Shown piece by piece: positions 8,714-17,378 of a stretch of DNA of 64,000 nt (its first letter is position 1; every line of letters starts with the position of its first letter). A program made the translations under genes and the position numbers. The notes beneath the pieces are model-generated. The model was not told where the DNA came from. It saw only the letters and a program-made list of their open reading frames with translations, and searched no databases. The stretch is from contig NZ_AQQP01000004.1 in assembly GCF_002210165.1 (NCBI RefSeq), positions 310,001 to 374,000 on the forward strand. The letters are read 5' to 3'. This DNA comes from Phaeobacter sp. 22II1-1F12B (GTDB lineage: Bacteria; Pseudomonadota; Alphaproteobacteria; Rhodobacterales; Rhodobacteraceae).

Positions 8714-9921
8714 TCTGCGGCCTGGTCCGATCTCTGGTGCAGCAGGGCCCCGATCCGGTCGGTGACGTAATCGAGACCGTCCATCAACCCGGCGGGCATC
8801 ACCTCGCTTGGCAGTTTCTGCCCCGGCAGCCCCCGGATCGCGCCGATCATCGACGCCACCGTCAGCCCGTCGCGGTATTCGTCGAGCATCCGGATCAGGC
8901 CAAGCTCTTCCGACCGGCTTGCCCGCAGCCATTGTTCCAGCCGGGGCACCGTGCGTGGCACGATCACCGCGCGCTTGTCGAAAGACAGGACTTCGCAAAA
9001 GGTGTTGTATCCGCCCATGCAGACAACGCCCTGTGCCCCGGCAAAAAGCGTTTCGATATGGGTATCGAAGGTGACCGATGTCACGCGCCCGTCCAGCGCA
9101 GCCACGCGCCGCTCGAACGCCTGCAGCGTCTCGCCCGACAGGAACGGGCCGTAAACCAGCACCGCACGCGGCGACAGGGTCGGATCGCTTTCATAAGCGG
9201 CCAGCACGAGATCGACCAGAACCTCTCCATCGCCGCCGCCGCCCGGTGTGATCAGGATATAAGGCTGCTCGGGCGGCGTTTCGTCGGACGTGTCACTGCG
9301 GCGCAGATATCCCGTCCAGTGCATCCGCGACCGCGCCTCATGGCTGAGGTCCAGACCGGCGAGCGGGTCATAAACAGCCTTGGTGCCGTAGATCCACGTT
9401 TCGTCGTAATAGAGTTCGATGGCCTCGATGGCCTGTTTGCGCGCCCATTCGGCGGCAAGCACTTCGGGTTCATCCAGCACGTCGCGCAGGCCCAGCACCA
9501 GCTTGGCGCTGCCGTTGCGATGCAACATTTCCAGCGTCGGTAGCAGCTCGCCATGAAACCCGGTTGGTTCCTTGTCGACGATCAGCACATCCGGCTGGAA
9601 TTCTTCCGCCGTCGAACGGATCAGACCGGCACGAAGGCTGGTGGTTTCCTCGATGTTCATGCTCATGGACTGGCTGACATAGCTGCCGTCCTGACGTTTG
9701 GTGACGCCGGGCAGGCGCACGTGATCGACACGCGCCGGGAAATCGAAGCGACCGGCAACCGGCGACCCGGTAAGGATCAGGGCCGAGGACATCGGATAGG
9801 CGCAGGTGATCGCCTGCGCCAGCGCGCGCGAACGCCGAAGATGCCCCAGCCCGAAGGTGTCGTGGCTGTAAAGCATGATGCGTGGCGCATTATGCGCCCC
9901 TTGCATATCGTCGCGCATCAT
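8710..9921 (-). CDS. MurG-like glycosyltransferase, first gene of the seven-gene operon
   Basis: 403 residues. YSHDTFGLGHLRRSRALAQA near 18-37 is the N-terminal glycine-rich loop, ITPGGGGDGEVLVD the donor-domain loop, and VCMGGYNTFCEVLSFDKRAV the MurG-like segment, so this is a GT-B enzyme related to the one at 4667-5806. It heads the operon 9921-3445; its promoter should lie in the AT-rich region before 10295, which it shares divergently with the mscS gene. Alternative starts exist within the first 15 residues (ATG codons at residues 2 and 6); the first ATG is used provisionally. Confidence 0.85.
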   Translation of the reverse strand: MMRDDMQGAHNAPRIMLYSHDTFGLGHLRRSRALAQAITCAYPMSSALILTGSPVAGRFDFPARVDHVRLPGVTKRQDGSYVSQSMSMNIEETTSLRAGLIRSTAEEFQPDVLIVDKEPTGFHGELLPTLEMLHRNGSAKLVLGLRDVLDEPEVLAAEWARKQAIEAIELYYDETWIYGTKAVYDPLAGLDLSHEARSRMHWTGYLRRSDTSDETPPEQPYILITPGGGGDGEVLVDLVLAAYESDPTLSPRAVLVYGPFLSGETLQAFERRVAALDGRVTSVTFDTHIETLFAGAQGVVCMGGYNTFCEVLSFDKRAVIVPRTVPRLEQWLRASRSEELGLIRMLDEYRDGLTVASMIGAIRGLPGQKLPSEVMPAGLMDGLDYVTDRIGALLHQRSDQAAE

Positions 9922-10294
9922 CGAGTCTCCGAAAACCCGGTTGGGGATGTGATCGCGTCAGACGCCCGCGCGGATTGGAACTGTCGCTTGATCGAGTCCA
10001 TGCCTCGTCCTTCGTTCCGAATTGGTCAGCGCGGGTTTCAATGCGGCCGCGGTCTGATTGCAGTTTCGGTGGCGCGGCCACCTGCTTTCTATGCCGTCTC
10101 TATGTCGATACGACGACGTTTCACAATTGCTATCAACAACTCTGGGGCATTTAAAACACGAATCCAACGGTGAAAGGTAAGAAATAAATACTTATGGTTG
10201 TGTTTTTCGATTCTGAACTCAACCTCATTGCGTAAAAAAAATCGCTCATGTACGGTTTCTTGAGGAATTTCAAGAATGTCGGTGGGATTTCAAT
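9922..10294. promoter_or_regulatory. divergent, AT-rich intergenic region
   Basis: 373 bases between the glycosyltransferase operon (minus) and mscS (plus). The stretch from about 10100 to 10290 is much more AT-rich than the flanking genes. Within it, TTCTTGA and TCAAGAA form an inverted repeat with a 6-base spacer (10257-10276), a possible operator just upstream of the mscS start. A single ATGTACGG occurs at 10248-10255. A GGTGGG ribosome site precedes ATG 10295. I could not fix -35/-10 boxes with confidence. Confidence 0.4.
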
Positions 10295-12640
10295 ATGCAT
10301 TTTATCAGACTTTTGGCTCTTTCGCTCTGCTTTCTTGCCTTTGGGATTGCCCAATTATCGGCCCAGGCCGAGCAGACGGGAACCAGTAGCGAACCTGCCG
10401 CAACCGCGACAAGCGCGGAAATTGCCGAAGCGATCCGACAGGCGGGCGAAAGCGGCGTGGATGTCATCGTCATCGACACCGCCGGCAATATCGTGAACCG
10501 GCAGACCGGCACCGGTAACGCCCGTGCAGAACCGAGTGAAACCGGCATGGCGGGGGCCTCGGGCCTGATGCAGGCGCAGGCGGGTATACAGGAATTCCGC
10601 AGCACATTTTCCGAGCGAATGGAGGCCCTGCCGAACTCGCTCGACCGGGTTGGCGAAATGCTCCGGGCCAAAAGTCCGGATGGCTCGATCTGGGCCTTTG
10701 TCAGAATCTTCCTGATCTGCGGTGCAATGCTGATCATCGGCCGCATCGCCGCCACCGAAATCTACGGTAAGCGCATGGTGCGGAAATTCGTCACCGGCCG
10801 GGTAAAGGAAAACCCGCAGGGCTACCTGGAGAAGATGCCGTTCCTTGCCTTCCGGTTTGTCATGGGTATCGGTGGCACGATTTTCAGCATGGTGGTCGCC
10901 TATGCGCTTGGCACGCTGATCTTCGGCATGACCGACAACATCACCATCCAGTTCACCATTACGGCGATCTTCATCGCGTGGTTCGTCGGGCGCACGCTCT
11001 CCGATATCTGGCGGATGATCCTGTCGCCCTTTCTCAGCCAGTACCGCCTGACCCATTTCTCGGACAGCGACGCGAAAAAGCTTTATTACTGGGCGTCCAC
11101 CCTTGCCGGGGTGAACGTCTTTGTCATCCTGCTCAGCACCTGGATTCATGACTTTGGCGTCGATTACAACGTCTACGCGGCTCTGTCGGGCGTGCTGGCG
11201 TCCATCGCCTTTGTCCTGAACCTCGCCATGATCCTCGCCAACCGGCGCGCGATCACCAACGCGATCCTTGTCGGCAAACCGACGTCGCAGGTGTCATGGC
11301 TGAAAAAGGTCATCGCTTACGGCTGGGCGCCGGTGCTGATCCTCTATCTGATCTTCGGCTGGTGCCGGTTGATCTTTGACCTCGTGATGAACCGTCCCGA
11401 AGCCACGCCGCTGGTAATCGGCGCCTATATCGTCTTCCTTGCGATGATGATCGTCTATGGCGCGATCAACTACCTGATCGAACGCTATTTCGACCGTCGC
11501 ATTACCGTCGACCGGATGAACAGCGAACTCGCGGCCTCGGATGCGAGCGAGGACTCGGTTGGCCCGATGAGCTTTACCGGCCCGACGATCACCACCTACG
11601 AGGCGCTGGCCCGACGGGTTGCGGGTATCCTTGCCTTTGTGGCCGGGCTTTACGCATTGCTGCGGCTCTGGGATCCGGACAACGCGGTTTTGCAGGAGTC
11701 TTTCACAAAGAACCTGCTTGACGTCATCACCATCATTTTCATTGGCTATGTCGTCTACAACTTCCTGCGCATCTGGCTCGACAGCAAGATCGCCGAGGAG
11801 TCGTATGACGCGCCGGGCGATGCCGAGGCCGGGGACGAAGGCGGCGACAGCGCCACGACACGGCTTGGCACGCTCTTGCCGCTGTTCCGGGGCGCGATCC
11901 TTGCGGTGATCGTCGTGACCATCGTTCTGATCGCCCTGCTCGAAATCGGGGTTAACGTCAGCCCGCTCTTCGCCGGTGCCGGGGTGGTCGGTCTGGCCGT
12001 CGGTTTCGGCGCGCAGACCCTCGTGCGCGACATCTTTTCGGGGGCGTTCTTCCTGATCGACGATGCGTTCCGCAAAGGCGAATACATCGACATTGAATCT
12101 GTGAAAGGCACGGTGGAAAAGATATCCGTGCGCTCTTTCCAGCTGCGCCACCACAAGGGCGCGCTGCATACGATCCCCTTCGGTGAGATCCGCGTGCTGA
12201 CCAACTATTCACGCGACTGGGTCATCATGAAACTGCCGCTTCGCGTGACTTACGACACCGACGTTGAAAAGGTCCGCAAGCTGATCAAGAAACTCGGGCA
12301 GGACCTGCTCGAAGATCCGGTCATCGGCCCAACCTTTCTGCAACCGCTGAAATCACAGGGCGTCATCGAAATGCAGGACAGCGCAATGATCATCCGGACC
12401 AAGTTCATGAGCAAGCCGGGCGATCAGTGGCTGATCCGCAAACGGGTCTACGAAGAAATCCGTATTCTCTTTGCCCGTGAAGGCATCAAGTTCGCCAACC
12501 GCGAGGTTACCGTCCGTCTGGCCGATGGTCACGTCGACGACCTGACCGACGAGCAGCGCGAGGCGATTGCAGGCGCCGCGCGAGCCGCCGTGGATGACGG
12601 CGAGCTGGATGATATGAAAGGGGTCGGCGACGATCGCTAG
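10295..12640 (+). CDS. large MscS-type mechanosensitive channel
   Basis: 781 residues. A signal peptide (1 to about 24, ending LSAQA) is followed by a roughly 100-residue periplasmic segment, then about nine or ten membrane helices. The MscS core lies near 540-590: AGAGVVGLAVGFGAQTLVRD is the glycine/alanine-rich pore helix TM3, followed by the beta domain (FRKGEYIDIESVKGTVEKI) and the alpha/beta cytoplasmic cage to about 750. The acidic tail (about 750-781) is unusual. E. coli MscS has 286 residues, so this belongs to the large MscK/YbdG-like class. It should gate solute release on hypo-osmotic shock. Transcribed alone, convergent with the gene at 12655. Confidence 0.9.
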   Translation: MHFIRLLALSLCFLAFGIAQLSAQAEQTGTSSEPAATATSAEIAEAIRQAGESGVDVIVIDTAGNIVNRQTGTGNARAEPSETGMAGASGLMQAQAGIQEFRSTFSERMEALPNSLDRVGEMLRAKSPDGSIWAFVRIFLICGAMLIIGRIAATEIYGKRMVRKFVTGRVKENPQGYLEKMPFLAFRFVMGIGGTIFSMVVAYALGTLIFGMTDNITIQFTITAIFIAWFVGRTLSDIWRMILSPFLSQYRLTHFSDSDAKKLYYWASTLAGVNVFVILLSTWIHDFGVDYNVYAALSGVLASIAFVLNLAMILANRRAITNAILVGKPTSQVSWLKKVIAYGWAPVLILYLIFGWCRLIFDLVMNRPEATPLVIGAYIVFLAMMIVYGAINYLIERYFDRRITVDRMNSELAASDASEDSVGPMSFTGPTITTYEALARRVAGILAFVAGLYALLRLWDPDNAVLQESFTKNLLDVITIIFIGYVVYNFLRIWLDSKIAEESYDAPGDAEAGDEGGDSATTRLGTLLPLFRGAILAVIVVTIVLIALLEIGVNVSPLFAGAGVVGLAVGFGAQTLVRDIFSGAFFLIDDAFRKGEYIDIESVKGTVEKISVRSFQLRHHKGALHTIPFGEIRVLTNYSRDWVIMKLPLRVTYDTDVEKVRKLIKKLGQDLLEDPVIGPTFLQPLKSQGVIEMQDSAMIIRTKFMSKPGDQWLIRKRVYEEIRILFAREGIKFANREVTVRLADGHVDDLTDEQREAIAGAARAAVDDGELDDMKGVGDDR

Positions 12641-12654
12641 GATCGTCCTACCGA

Positions 12655-13026
12655 TCAGCTGGCATAGGCGCGCTGGATAAGGCGGCCTGTGTCGGCGGCG
12701 ACATTCGGCTTGCCGAACCGCGCCATCAGCGAGGCAAAGCTGTGGCCCATCGAGGCACAGGTGCAAAGCGACACGCCGGTTTCTTCGTTGACCAGCGCAA
12801 GGCGGCCATCTTCAAAACATAGGCTGAAACGACGGTCGGCCAGTTCCTTGATCAGCGTGTTCCAGTCGGTGGCCTCGGTAAAGCAGCGCCCCAGATGACA
12901 GGCCAGGGAAATCGCGGTTTCGCTATCAAGCGAGGTTTCCTTGGCGCCGCGAACACGTTCGCTCCAGAAGGTCGGCATCGGGCTGTTTTCAAAGGGAAGG
13001 GTCGTGTGGGGTTTCAGGGCACGCAT
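12655..13026 (-). CDS. hypothetical protein
   Basis: 123 residues, not recognised. ATG 13026 is preceded by GAGAG at good spacing; a GTG four codons upstream is possible but lacks a site of its own. The protein is soluble, with no signal peptide or membrane segment; it holds four cysteines (HLGRC, CFEDG and CTCAS around 40-85) that are not in an obvious metal-binding pattern. It ends 14 bases from the convergent mscS stop. Codon use looks like its neighbours, so it is probably a genuine lineage-restricted gene. Confidence 0.6.
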   Translation of the reverse strand: MRALKPHTTLPFENSPMPTFWSERVRGAKETSLDSETAISLACHLGRCFTEATDWNTLIKELADRRFSLCFEDGRLALVNEETGVSLCTCASMGHSFASLMARFGKPNVAADTGRLIQRAYAS

Positions 13027-13285
13027 TACATCTCTCACTTATCAATTGGTCTGAACAAAACCTAAGATCGCTATGTGGGTTCCGCAGGGAATTCATAAGC
13101 TCATTCTGCGGCGTCTTTTGGGACACGTCTGTGATCTCAGTTACCAAACATGCCTCAAGATCCGATTACTTCCATAGCGATACGTGCTGGCAGACCGTGG
13201 AAAACAATGGTTTTGGGTATCAATCCGTTTCGAAGTCAATGATTGTTTACTATCCGTTAACCTTGCCGCATTTCGCGGCAAAAAT

Positions 13286-14440
13286 CTAGTCGTGATATGG
13301 ATCAAGCGAGTCGCGCAGCCCGTCACCGAGGAAATTGAACGCCAGAACCACCACGATGATCGGAATCATCGGGATCGCCGTCCACCAGTAGATTTCCACG
13401 TTCACGAGGTTCTGGGCGTCGTTCAGCATCACACCCCAGCTGACCGCAGGCGCGCGCAGACCAAGGCCCAGATAGGACAGCGCGGTCTCGCCAAGGATCA
13501 TCGCCGGGATCGACAGCGTGGCGCTGGCGATCAGGTGCGACATGAAATTCGGCAGCAGGTGCTTGCGGATCACGCGCCCCGAAGACGCTCCCATCATTTC
13601 CGCTGCGCGCACGTATTCCTCTTCGCGCAAGCTCAGGAACTTGGCCCGCACGGATCGTGCCAGCCCCGGCCAGTCAAGAATGCCAAGGATCACCGAAATG
13701 ATAAAGAACACCGCCACCGGTCCCCAGTTCGAAGGCACCGCCGCCGACAGCGCAAGCCAGAGCGGCAGTTCCGGCAGGGACCGCAGGATTTCGATCATGC
13801 GGTTGATCACCCAGTCGAGCCCGCCCCCGAAATACCCGGCGATAGAGCCAAAGAAGATGCCCAGCACAAAGGACACGGTAATCCCGATCAGCCCGACGGT
13901 CAGCGAAAGCTGTGCGCCGTAAAGGATACGGCTGAACACGTCCCGGCCCAGCCGGTCGGCGCCCCAGAGGAAGATCGTCGCGCCTTCGGGCGCGCAGAAG
14001 AGATGCGTGTCCGACGGGATCAGCCCGGCCAGCTTGTACTCGGAGCCTTCGCAAAAGAAACGCAGCGGCAGGGGGCGCGTCTCGTCCGGCACGAACTCCC
14101 ACTTGAAGGTTTCAAGATTGGCCTCGGATGTCATCGGGTAGACGTAAGGCCCCAGAAACTGCCCTTCGTGCCAGAAATTCACCATCTGCGGCGGCGCATA
14201 GATATGTTCCGAGTGGCGCTCATTCGCGCTGTAGGGCGCGATGAACCCGGCAAAGGGCAGCATCAGGTAGCAGAGCAGCAGAAAGATACCCGACACCAGC
14301 CCAAGCCGGTGCCGCTTGAATTTGCGCCAGATCAGGACCCAGTTCGGCGCATCGAGATCGCGCCGCTCAAGCTGCTGGATGCTCAGTTGCGGATCATAAG
14401 GCGCGTCGTCGACGTAGCGGCCATCGGAAAGCTGTGTCAT
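13286..14440 (-). CDS. YejE-like peptide ABC transporter permease
   Basis: 384 residues. A cytosolic N-terminal segment is followed by TM1 (VSGIFLLLCYLMLPFAGF) and a long periplasmic insert of about 100 residues with SANERHSEHIYAPPQ and YVYPMTSEANLET, which is characteristic of the YejE branch of the OppC/DppC family. The C-terminal permease domain carries the EAA-type loop (RAAEMMGASSGRVIRKHLLPN) that contacts the ATPase. It is the last gene of the operon 19143-13286 and overlaps the YejB-like gene by 4 bases. YejABEF systems import oligopeptides and, in enterobacteria, microcin C. Confidence 0.9.
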   Translation of the reverse strand: MTQLSDGRYVDDAPYDPQLSIQQLERRDLDAPNWVLIWRKFKRHRLGLVSGIFLLLCYLMLPFAGFIAPYSANERHSEHIYAPPQMVNFWHEGQFLGPYVYPMTSEANLETFKWEFVPDETRPLPLRFFCEGSEYKLAGLIPSDTHLFCAPEGATIFLWGADRLGRDVFSRILYGAQLSLTVGLIGITVSFVLGIFFGSIAGYFGGGLDWVINRMIEILRSLPELPLWLALSAAVPSNWGPVAVFFIISVILGILDWPGLARSVRAKFLSLREEEYVRAAEMMGASSGRVIRKHLLPNFMSHLIASATLSIPAMILGETALSYLGLGLRAPAVSWGVMLNDAQNLVNVEIYWWTAIPMIPIIVVVLAFNFLGDGLRDSLDPYHD

Positions 14441-15465
14441 CCGGCTTTCCCCTCGTAGCGGATACGCGGGTCAAGCAGCACCAGAAGCACGTCCGAGATC
14501 ATCGTGCCCAGCAGGGTCAGCAGGGCGACGAACATCAGCACGAAACCGGCAAGGAACTGGTCCTGCGATTTCAGTGCGATCAGCAGGGTGGGGCCGATGG
14601 TCTGCAGGCCCAGCACGACCGACACCAGAACCGATCCCGACACCATTGCGGGCAGCAGGTTGCCGATATCGGCGACAAACGGGTTAAATGCCATGCGCAG
14701 CGGGTATTTCACCAGCATCCTCGGCGGCGACATGCCCTTGGCGATGGCGGTTTCCACGTAGGGCTTGCCCAATTCGTCCAGCAGGTTGGCGCGCAGCCGC
14801 TGCATCATCGCCGCCGCGCCAGACGTGCCGATCACGAAGGTCGGTACGATCAGGTGCAACAGGATCGAACGCACCTTGTCCCAGCTCATTGGCTCGCCTT
14901 CGTAGATCGGGTCCATCAGCCCGCCGATGGGCAGGTCGAACCAACGGTTGCCGTAATAGAACAGGATCAGAGCGAGCAGAAAGTTCGGGGTCGCCAGACC
15001 AAGGTACCCGACAAAGGCCGAGGTGTAATCGACCCATGTTTTTGACCTAGCCGCAGCCAGAATGCCCAGCGGCAGGGCAACCATGTAGACAAACAGAACC
15101 GCGGCGAGGTTGACCAGAACCGTCAGCCACAGGGTATCCCCGACGATTTCCGAAACGGGGCGGTCGAATTCAAAGGACCAGCCGAAATTGCCTTGGATCA
15201 GACCCGAAAATCCCTGCGGGCCGGGAATGAAGCCCACCCAGATCAGGTATTGCTGCCAAAGCGGACGGTCGAGCGCATATTCGCGGCGCAGGAATTCAGC
15301 TTTCTGCACCCCGGCGGTCTGCCCTGTCGAACGCAGTTCGGCGATCTGGTTCGACAGGTAATCCCCCGGCGGGAGATTGATGATCAGGAAGATCAGGGCC
15401 GAGACGACGAGCAGCGTAAGCAGCATCGTCCCGAACCTGTAGAGCGCATAGCGCAGTACCAGCAT
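14437..15465 (-). CDS. YejB-like peptide ABC transporter permease
   Basis: 342 residues, OppB/DppB-type permease with about six membrane helices. The N-terminus is YALYRFGTMLLTLLVVSALIF, and the EAA loop is VETAIAKGMSPPRMLVKYPLRMAFNP. The length and the insert (GFIPGPQGFSGLIQGNFGWSF) fit the YejB branch. It overlaps the stop of the binding-protein gene as TAATG (one base) and the YejE-like gene by 4 bases, so all transporter subunits are translationally linked. Confidence 0.9.
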   Translation of the reverse strand: MLVLRYALYRFGTMLLTLLVVSALIFLIINLPPGDYLSNQIAELRSTGQTAGVQKAEFLRREYALDRPLWQQYLIWVGFIPGPQGFSGLIQGNFGWSFEFDRPVSEIVGDTLWLTVLVNLAAVLFVYMVALPLGILAAARSKTWVDYTSAFVGYLGLATPNFLLALILFYYGNRWFDLPIGGLMDPIYEGEPMSWDKVRSILLHLIVPTFVIGTSGAAAMMQRLRANLLDELGKPYVETAIAKGMSPPRMLVKYPLRMAFNPFVADIGNLLPAMVSGSVLVSVVLGLQTIGPTLLIALKSQDQFLAGFVLMFVALLTLLGTMISDVLLVLLDPRIRYEGKAG

Positions 15466-17378
15466 TAATTCGTCCCGGTGCCGTCAAAATAGAACTCGTC
15501 CATCCGGTGAACCCCGAAATGCGCACCCGGGTCCCACGCCCAGATCGCGCTTTGCGGGACATTTTTCAGACGGTTCGACACGACGACTGGCTGCGGTGCC
15601 TCGGCAAGGATGCCGATGCCGAATACGTTGTCGGCATGGATCTTCAGCATCTTCTCCCAAGCCAAGCTGCGCTCTTCGTCGCTGGTTGCGTGATCCCATT
15701 CACGCGACAACGCCATCAGCTCTTCGGCGGCAGGCATGTCAGGCGCTTCGCCCACATCGCCCCCGGTCTGGTAGAACTGGCCCCACTTTGGCCAGGCAAA
15801 GAACTCCTGGTAGCGCGGGGCAAGATAATCGGGCGAGGTATAGGGCTGCGGGATACCGTTGTCCCAGCCATACCAGACGGCCGCCATCGTGGTGCCTGCG
15901 TAGATCCGGTTGCGCAGGATGTCCCGGTCGAGCGGACGCAGGACCAGCTTGATGCCGATATCGGCCCATGTGTCGGTCACGATCTGCATCGCGTTTTCGA
16001 CTTCCTGACGCTCGCCGGCGGTTTCGACCACCAGTTCCATTTCACGCCCGTCGGGCAGCAGGCGGATACCGTTCGGCCCGCGTTCAGCAAGCCCGGCCTC
16101 GTCCAGCAGGGCATTGGCCTGCTCGGTGTCAAAGCTCGCCCAGGCCTCGCGGTTCTCGGCCTTGTAGAACGGGCTTGAGGGCAGCACCGTCATCGCGCCG
16201 GGCTTGGCAAGGTTGAAATAGAGCGCCCGGTTGATGGTGTCCCGGTCAATGCCAAGCGACAGGGCGCGGCGAACCCGCACATCGCGCAGCACCTCGCGCC
16301 AGACGTCGTCATTGTAGTTGAGGTTCGGATAGATCGCGATCTGGCTCGCCGTGCCATTGGCCCAGAGATAGGTGCGGTAATCGCCGCCTTCTTCACCCTT
16401 GCGCAGGATCGGGATGTCGCGGAAATCCAGTCCCCGCGCCTGAAGATCGGCCTCGCCCGCGTTGGATTTCGCCGCGATCAGGCCGCCGCTCACCACTTCC
16501 ATCTCGACCGTATCGATATAGGGAAGCTGCACGCCCTTGCTGTCGAAACGGTGGTAATAGGGGTTGCGCAGGAACTGGTGCCGGATCTTCTTGCCATCGC
16601 TGGCATTGATCCACGGCTGCAGCGTGGGCAGGTCCGGGTTGTCGAAATTATACATGTTGTCGAGCTTGTTATGCAGCGCCGCCCAGCTGTTCACGCGGGC
16701 CTCCTGCACTTCGGTGTTCAGCAGATCGGAATCGGCATAATCGATGTGGTACTTCTTCATCACATGCGCGGGGCGATAGATGAACGGCGGGCGTGCCTGT
16801 GCAAGCGACTGCAGAAAGCTCGGGTTCGCCTCGGCCCAGGAAAAGACCACGGTGGTCTCGTCCGGGTATGTCACCTCGGGCGCGTTGCCTTCGACCAGCA
16901 GGAAATCCGGCGGCCCGGACGGGCTGAGCGCTTCGTTATTCGCGACGTCTTCCCACCAGTACCGGAAATCCTCCGAGGTGAAGGGCGCACCGTCCGACCA
17001 GCGGTGGCCGGGGCGCAGATGCAGGGTAAAGACCTTGTCGCCCTCGTTCTCGAAGCTCTCGAGGATATCGGGCACCAGTTTGTAATCGGCATCAAACCCG
17101 ACAAGGCGACCATAGCCATAGACCACCATCATGCGGATGTCCTTGTCCCGCGAGACAAAGGTGGACAAGGTGCCGCCCTGCGTGCCCGATGTACGCCCCC
17201 GCGCTTCGAGATCGACAAAAAGCGGTGTATCCGGCGCGCGTTCGGTCACGGCGGGCATGCTGCCTGCGTTGACCTGCTCGGACAGGAACGGGCTTTCCTG
17301 CAGGACCGGGTCGGCCAGTGCAGGCAGGGCGAGGCAAAGCCCGCCCGTCAGTAAAAGAGATTTCAGAGGCTTAAACAT
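15465..17378 (-). CDS. periplasmic oligopeptide-binding protein (SBP_bac_5, YejA-like)
   Basis: 637 residues. A Sec signal peptide covers about 1-22 (LLLTGGLCLALPALA before DPV). The mature protein is a family 5 solute-binding protein: DKDIRMMVVYGYGRLVGF and the family motif FTLHLRPGHRWSDGAPFTSEDF near 135-156, ending with the domain-I return. At over 600 residues it belongs to the long YejA/microcin-C-binding subgroup. It lies within the ABC operon, overlapping the ATPase gene by 8 bases and the YejB-like gene by 1. It captures peptides or peptide-like compounds in the periplasm. Confidence 0.9.
   Translation of the reverse strand: MFKPLKSLLLTGGLCLALPALADPVLQESPFLSEQVNAGSMPAVTERAPDTPLFVDLEARGRTSGTQGGTLSTFVSRDKDIRMMVVYGYGRLVGFDADYKLVPDILESFENEGDKVFTLHLRPGHRWSDGAPFTSEDFRYWWEDVANNEALSPSGPPDFLLVEGNAPEVTYPDETTVVFSWAEANPSFLQSLAQARPPFIYRPAHVMKKYHIDYADSDLLNTEVQEARVNSWAALHNKLDNMYNFDNPDLPTLQPWINASDGKKIRHQFLRNPYYHRFDSKGVQLPYIDTVEMEVVSGGLIAAKSNAGEADLQARGLDFRDIPILRKGEEGGDYRTYLWANGTASQIAIYPNLNYNDDVWREVLRDVRVRRALSLGIDRDTINRALYFNLAKPGAMTVLPSSPFYKAENREAWASFDTEQANALLDEAGLAERGPNGIRLLPDGREMELVVETAGERQEVENAMQIVTDTWADIGIKLVLRPLDRDILRNRIYAGTTMAAVWYGWDNGIPQPYTSPDYLAPRYQEFFAWPKWGQFYQTGGDVGEAPDMPAAEELMALSREWDHATSDEERSLAWEKMLKIHADNVFGIGILAEAPQPVVVSNRLKNVPQSAIWAWDPGAHFGVHRMDEFYFDGTGTN

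Noticed and set aside
8714-8998. 95-codon N-terminal extension of GT4 enzyme B
   Set aside because: It overlaps the upstream glycosyltransferase gene in a different frame and lacks family similarity; ATG 8713 gives the 4-base overlap seen at the other junctions.
10355-11149. 264-codon open frame on the minus strand within mscS
   Set aside because: Antisense shadow: low-complexity Asp/Gly/Arg/His composition and no recognisable fold. The opposite strand encodes the channel.
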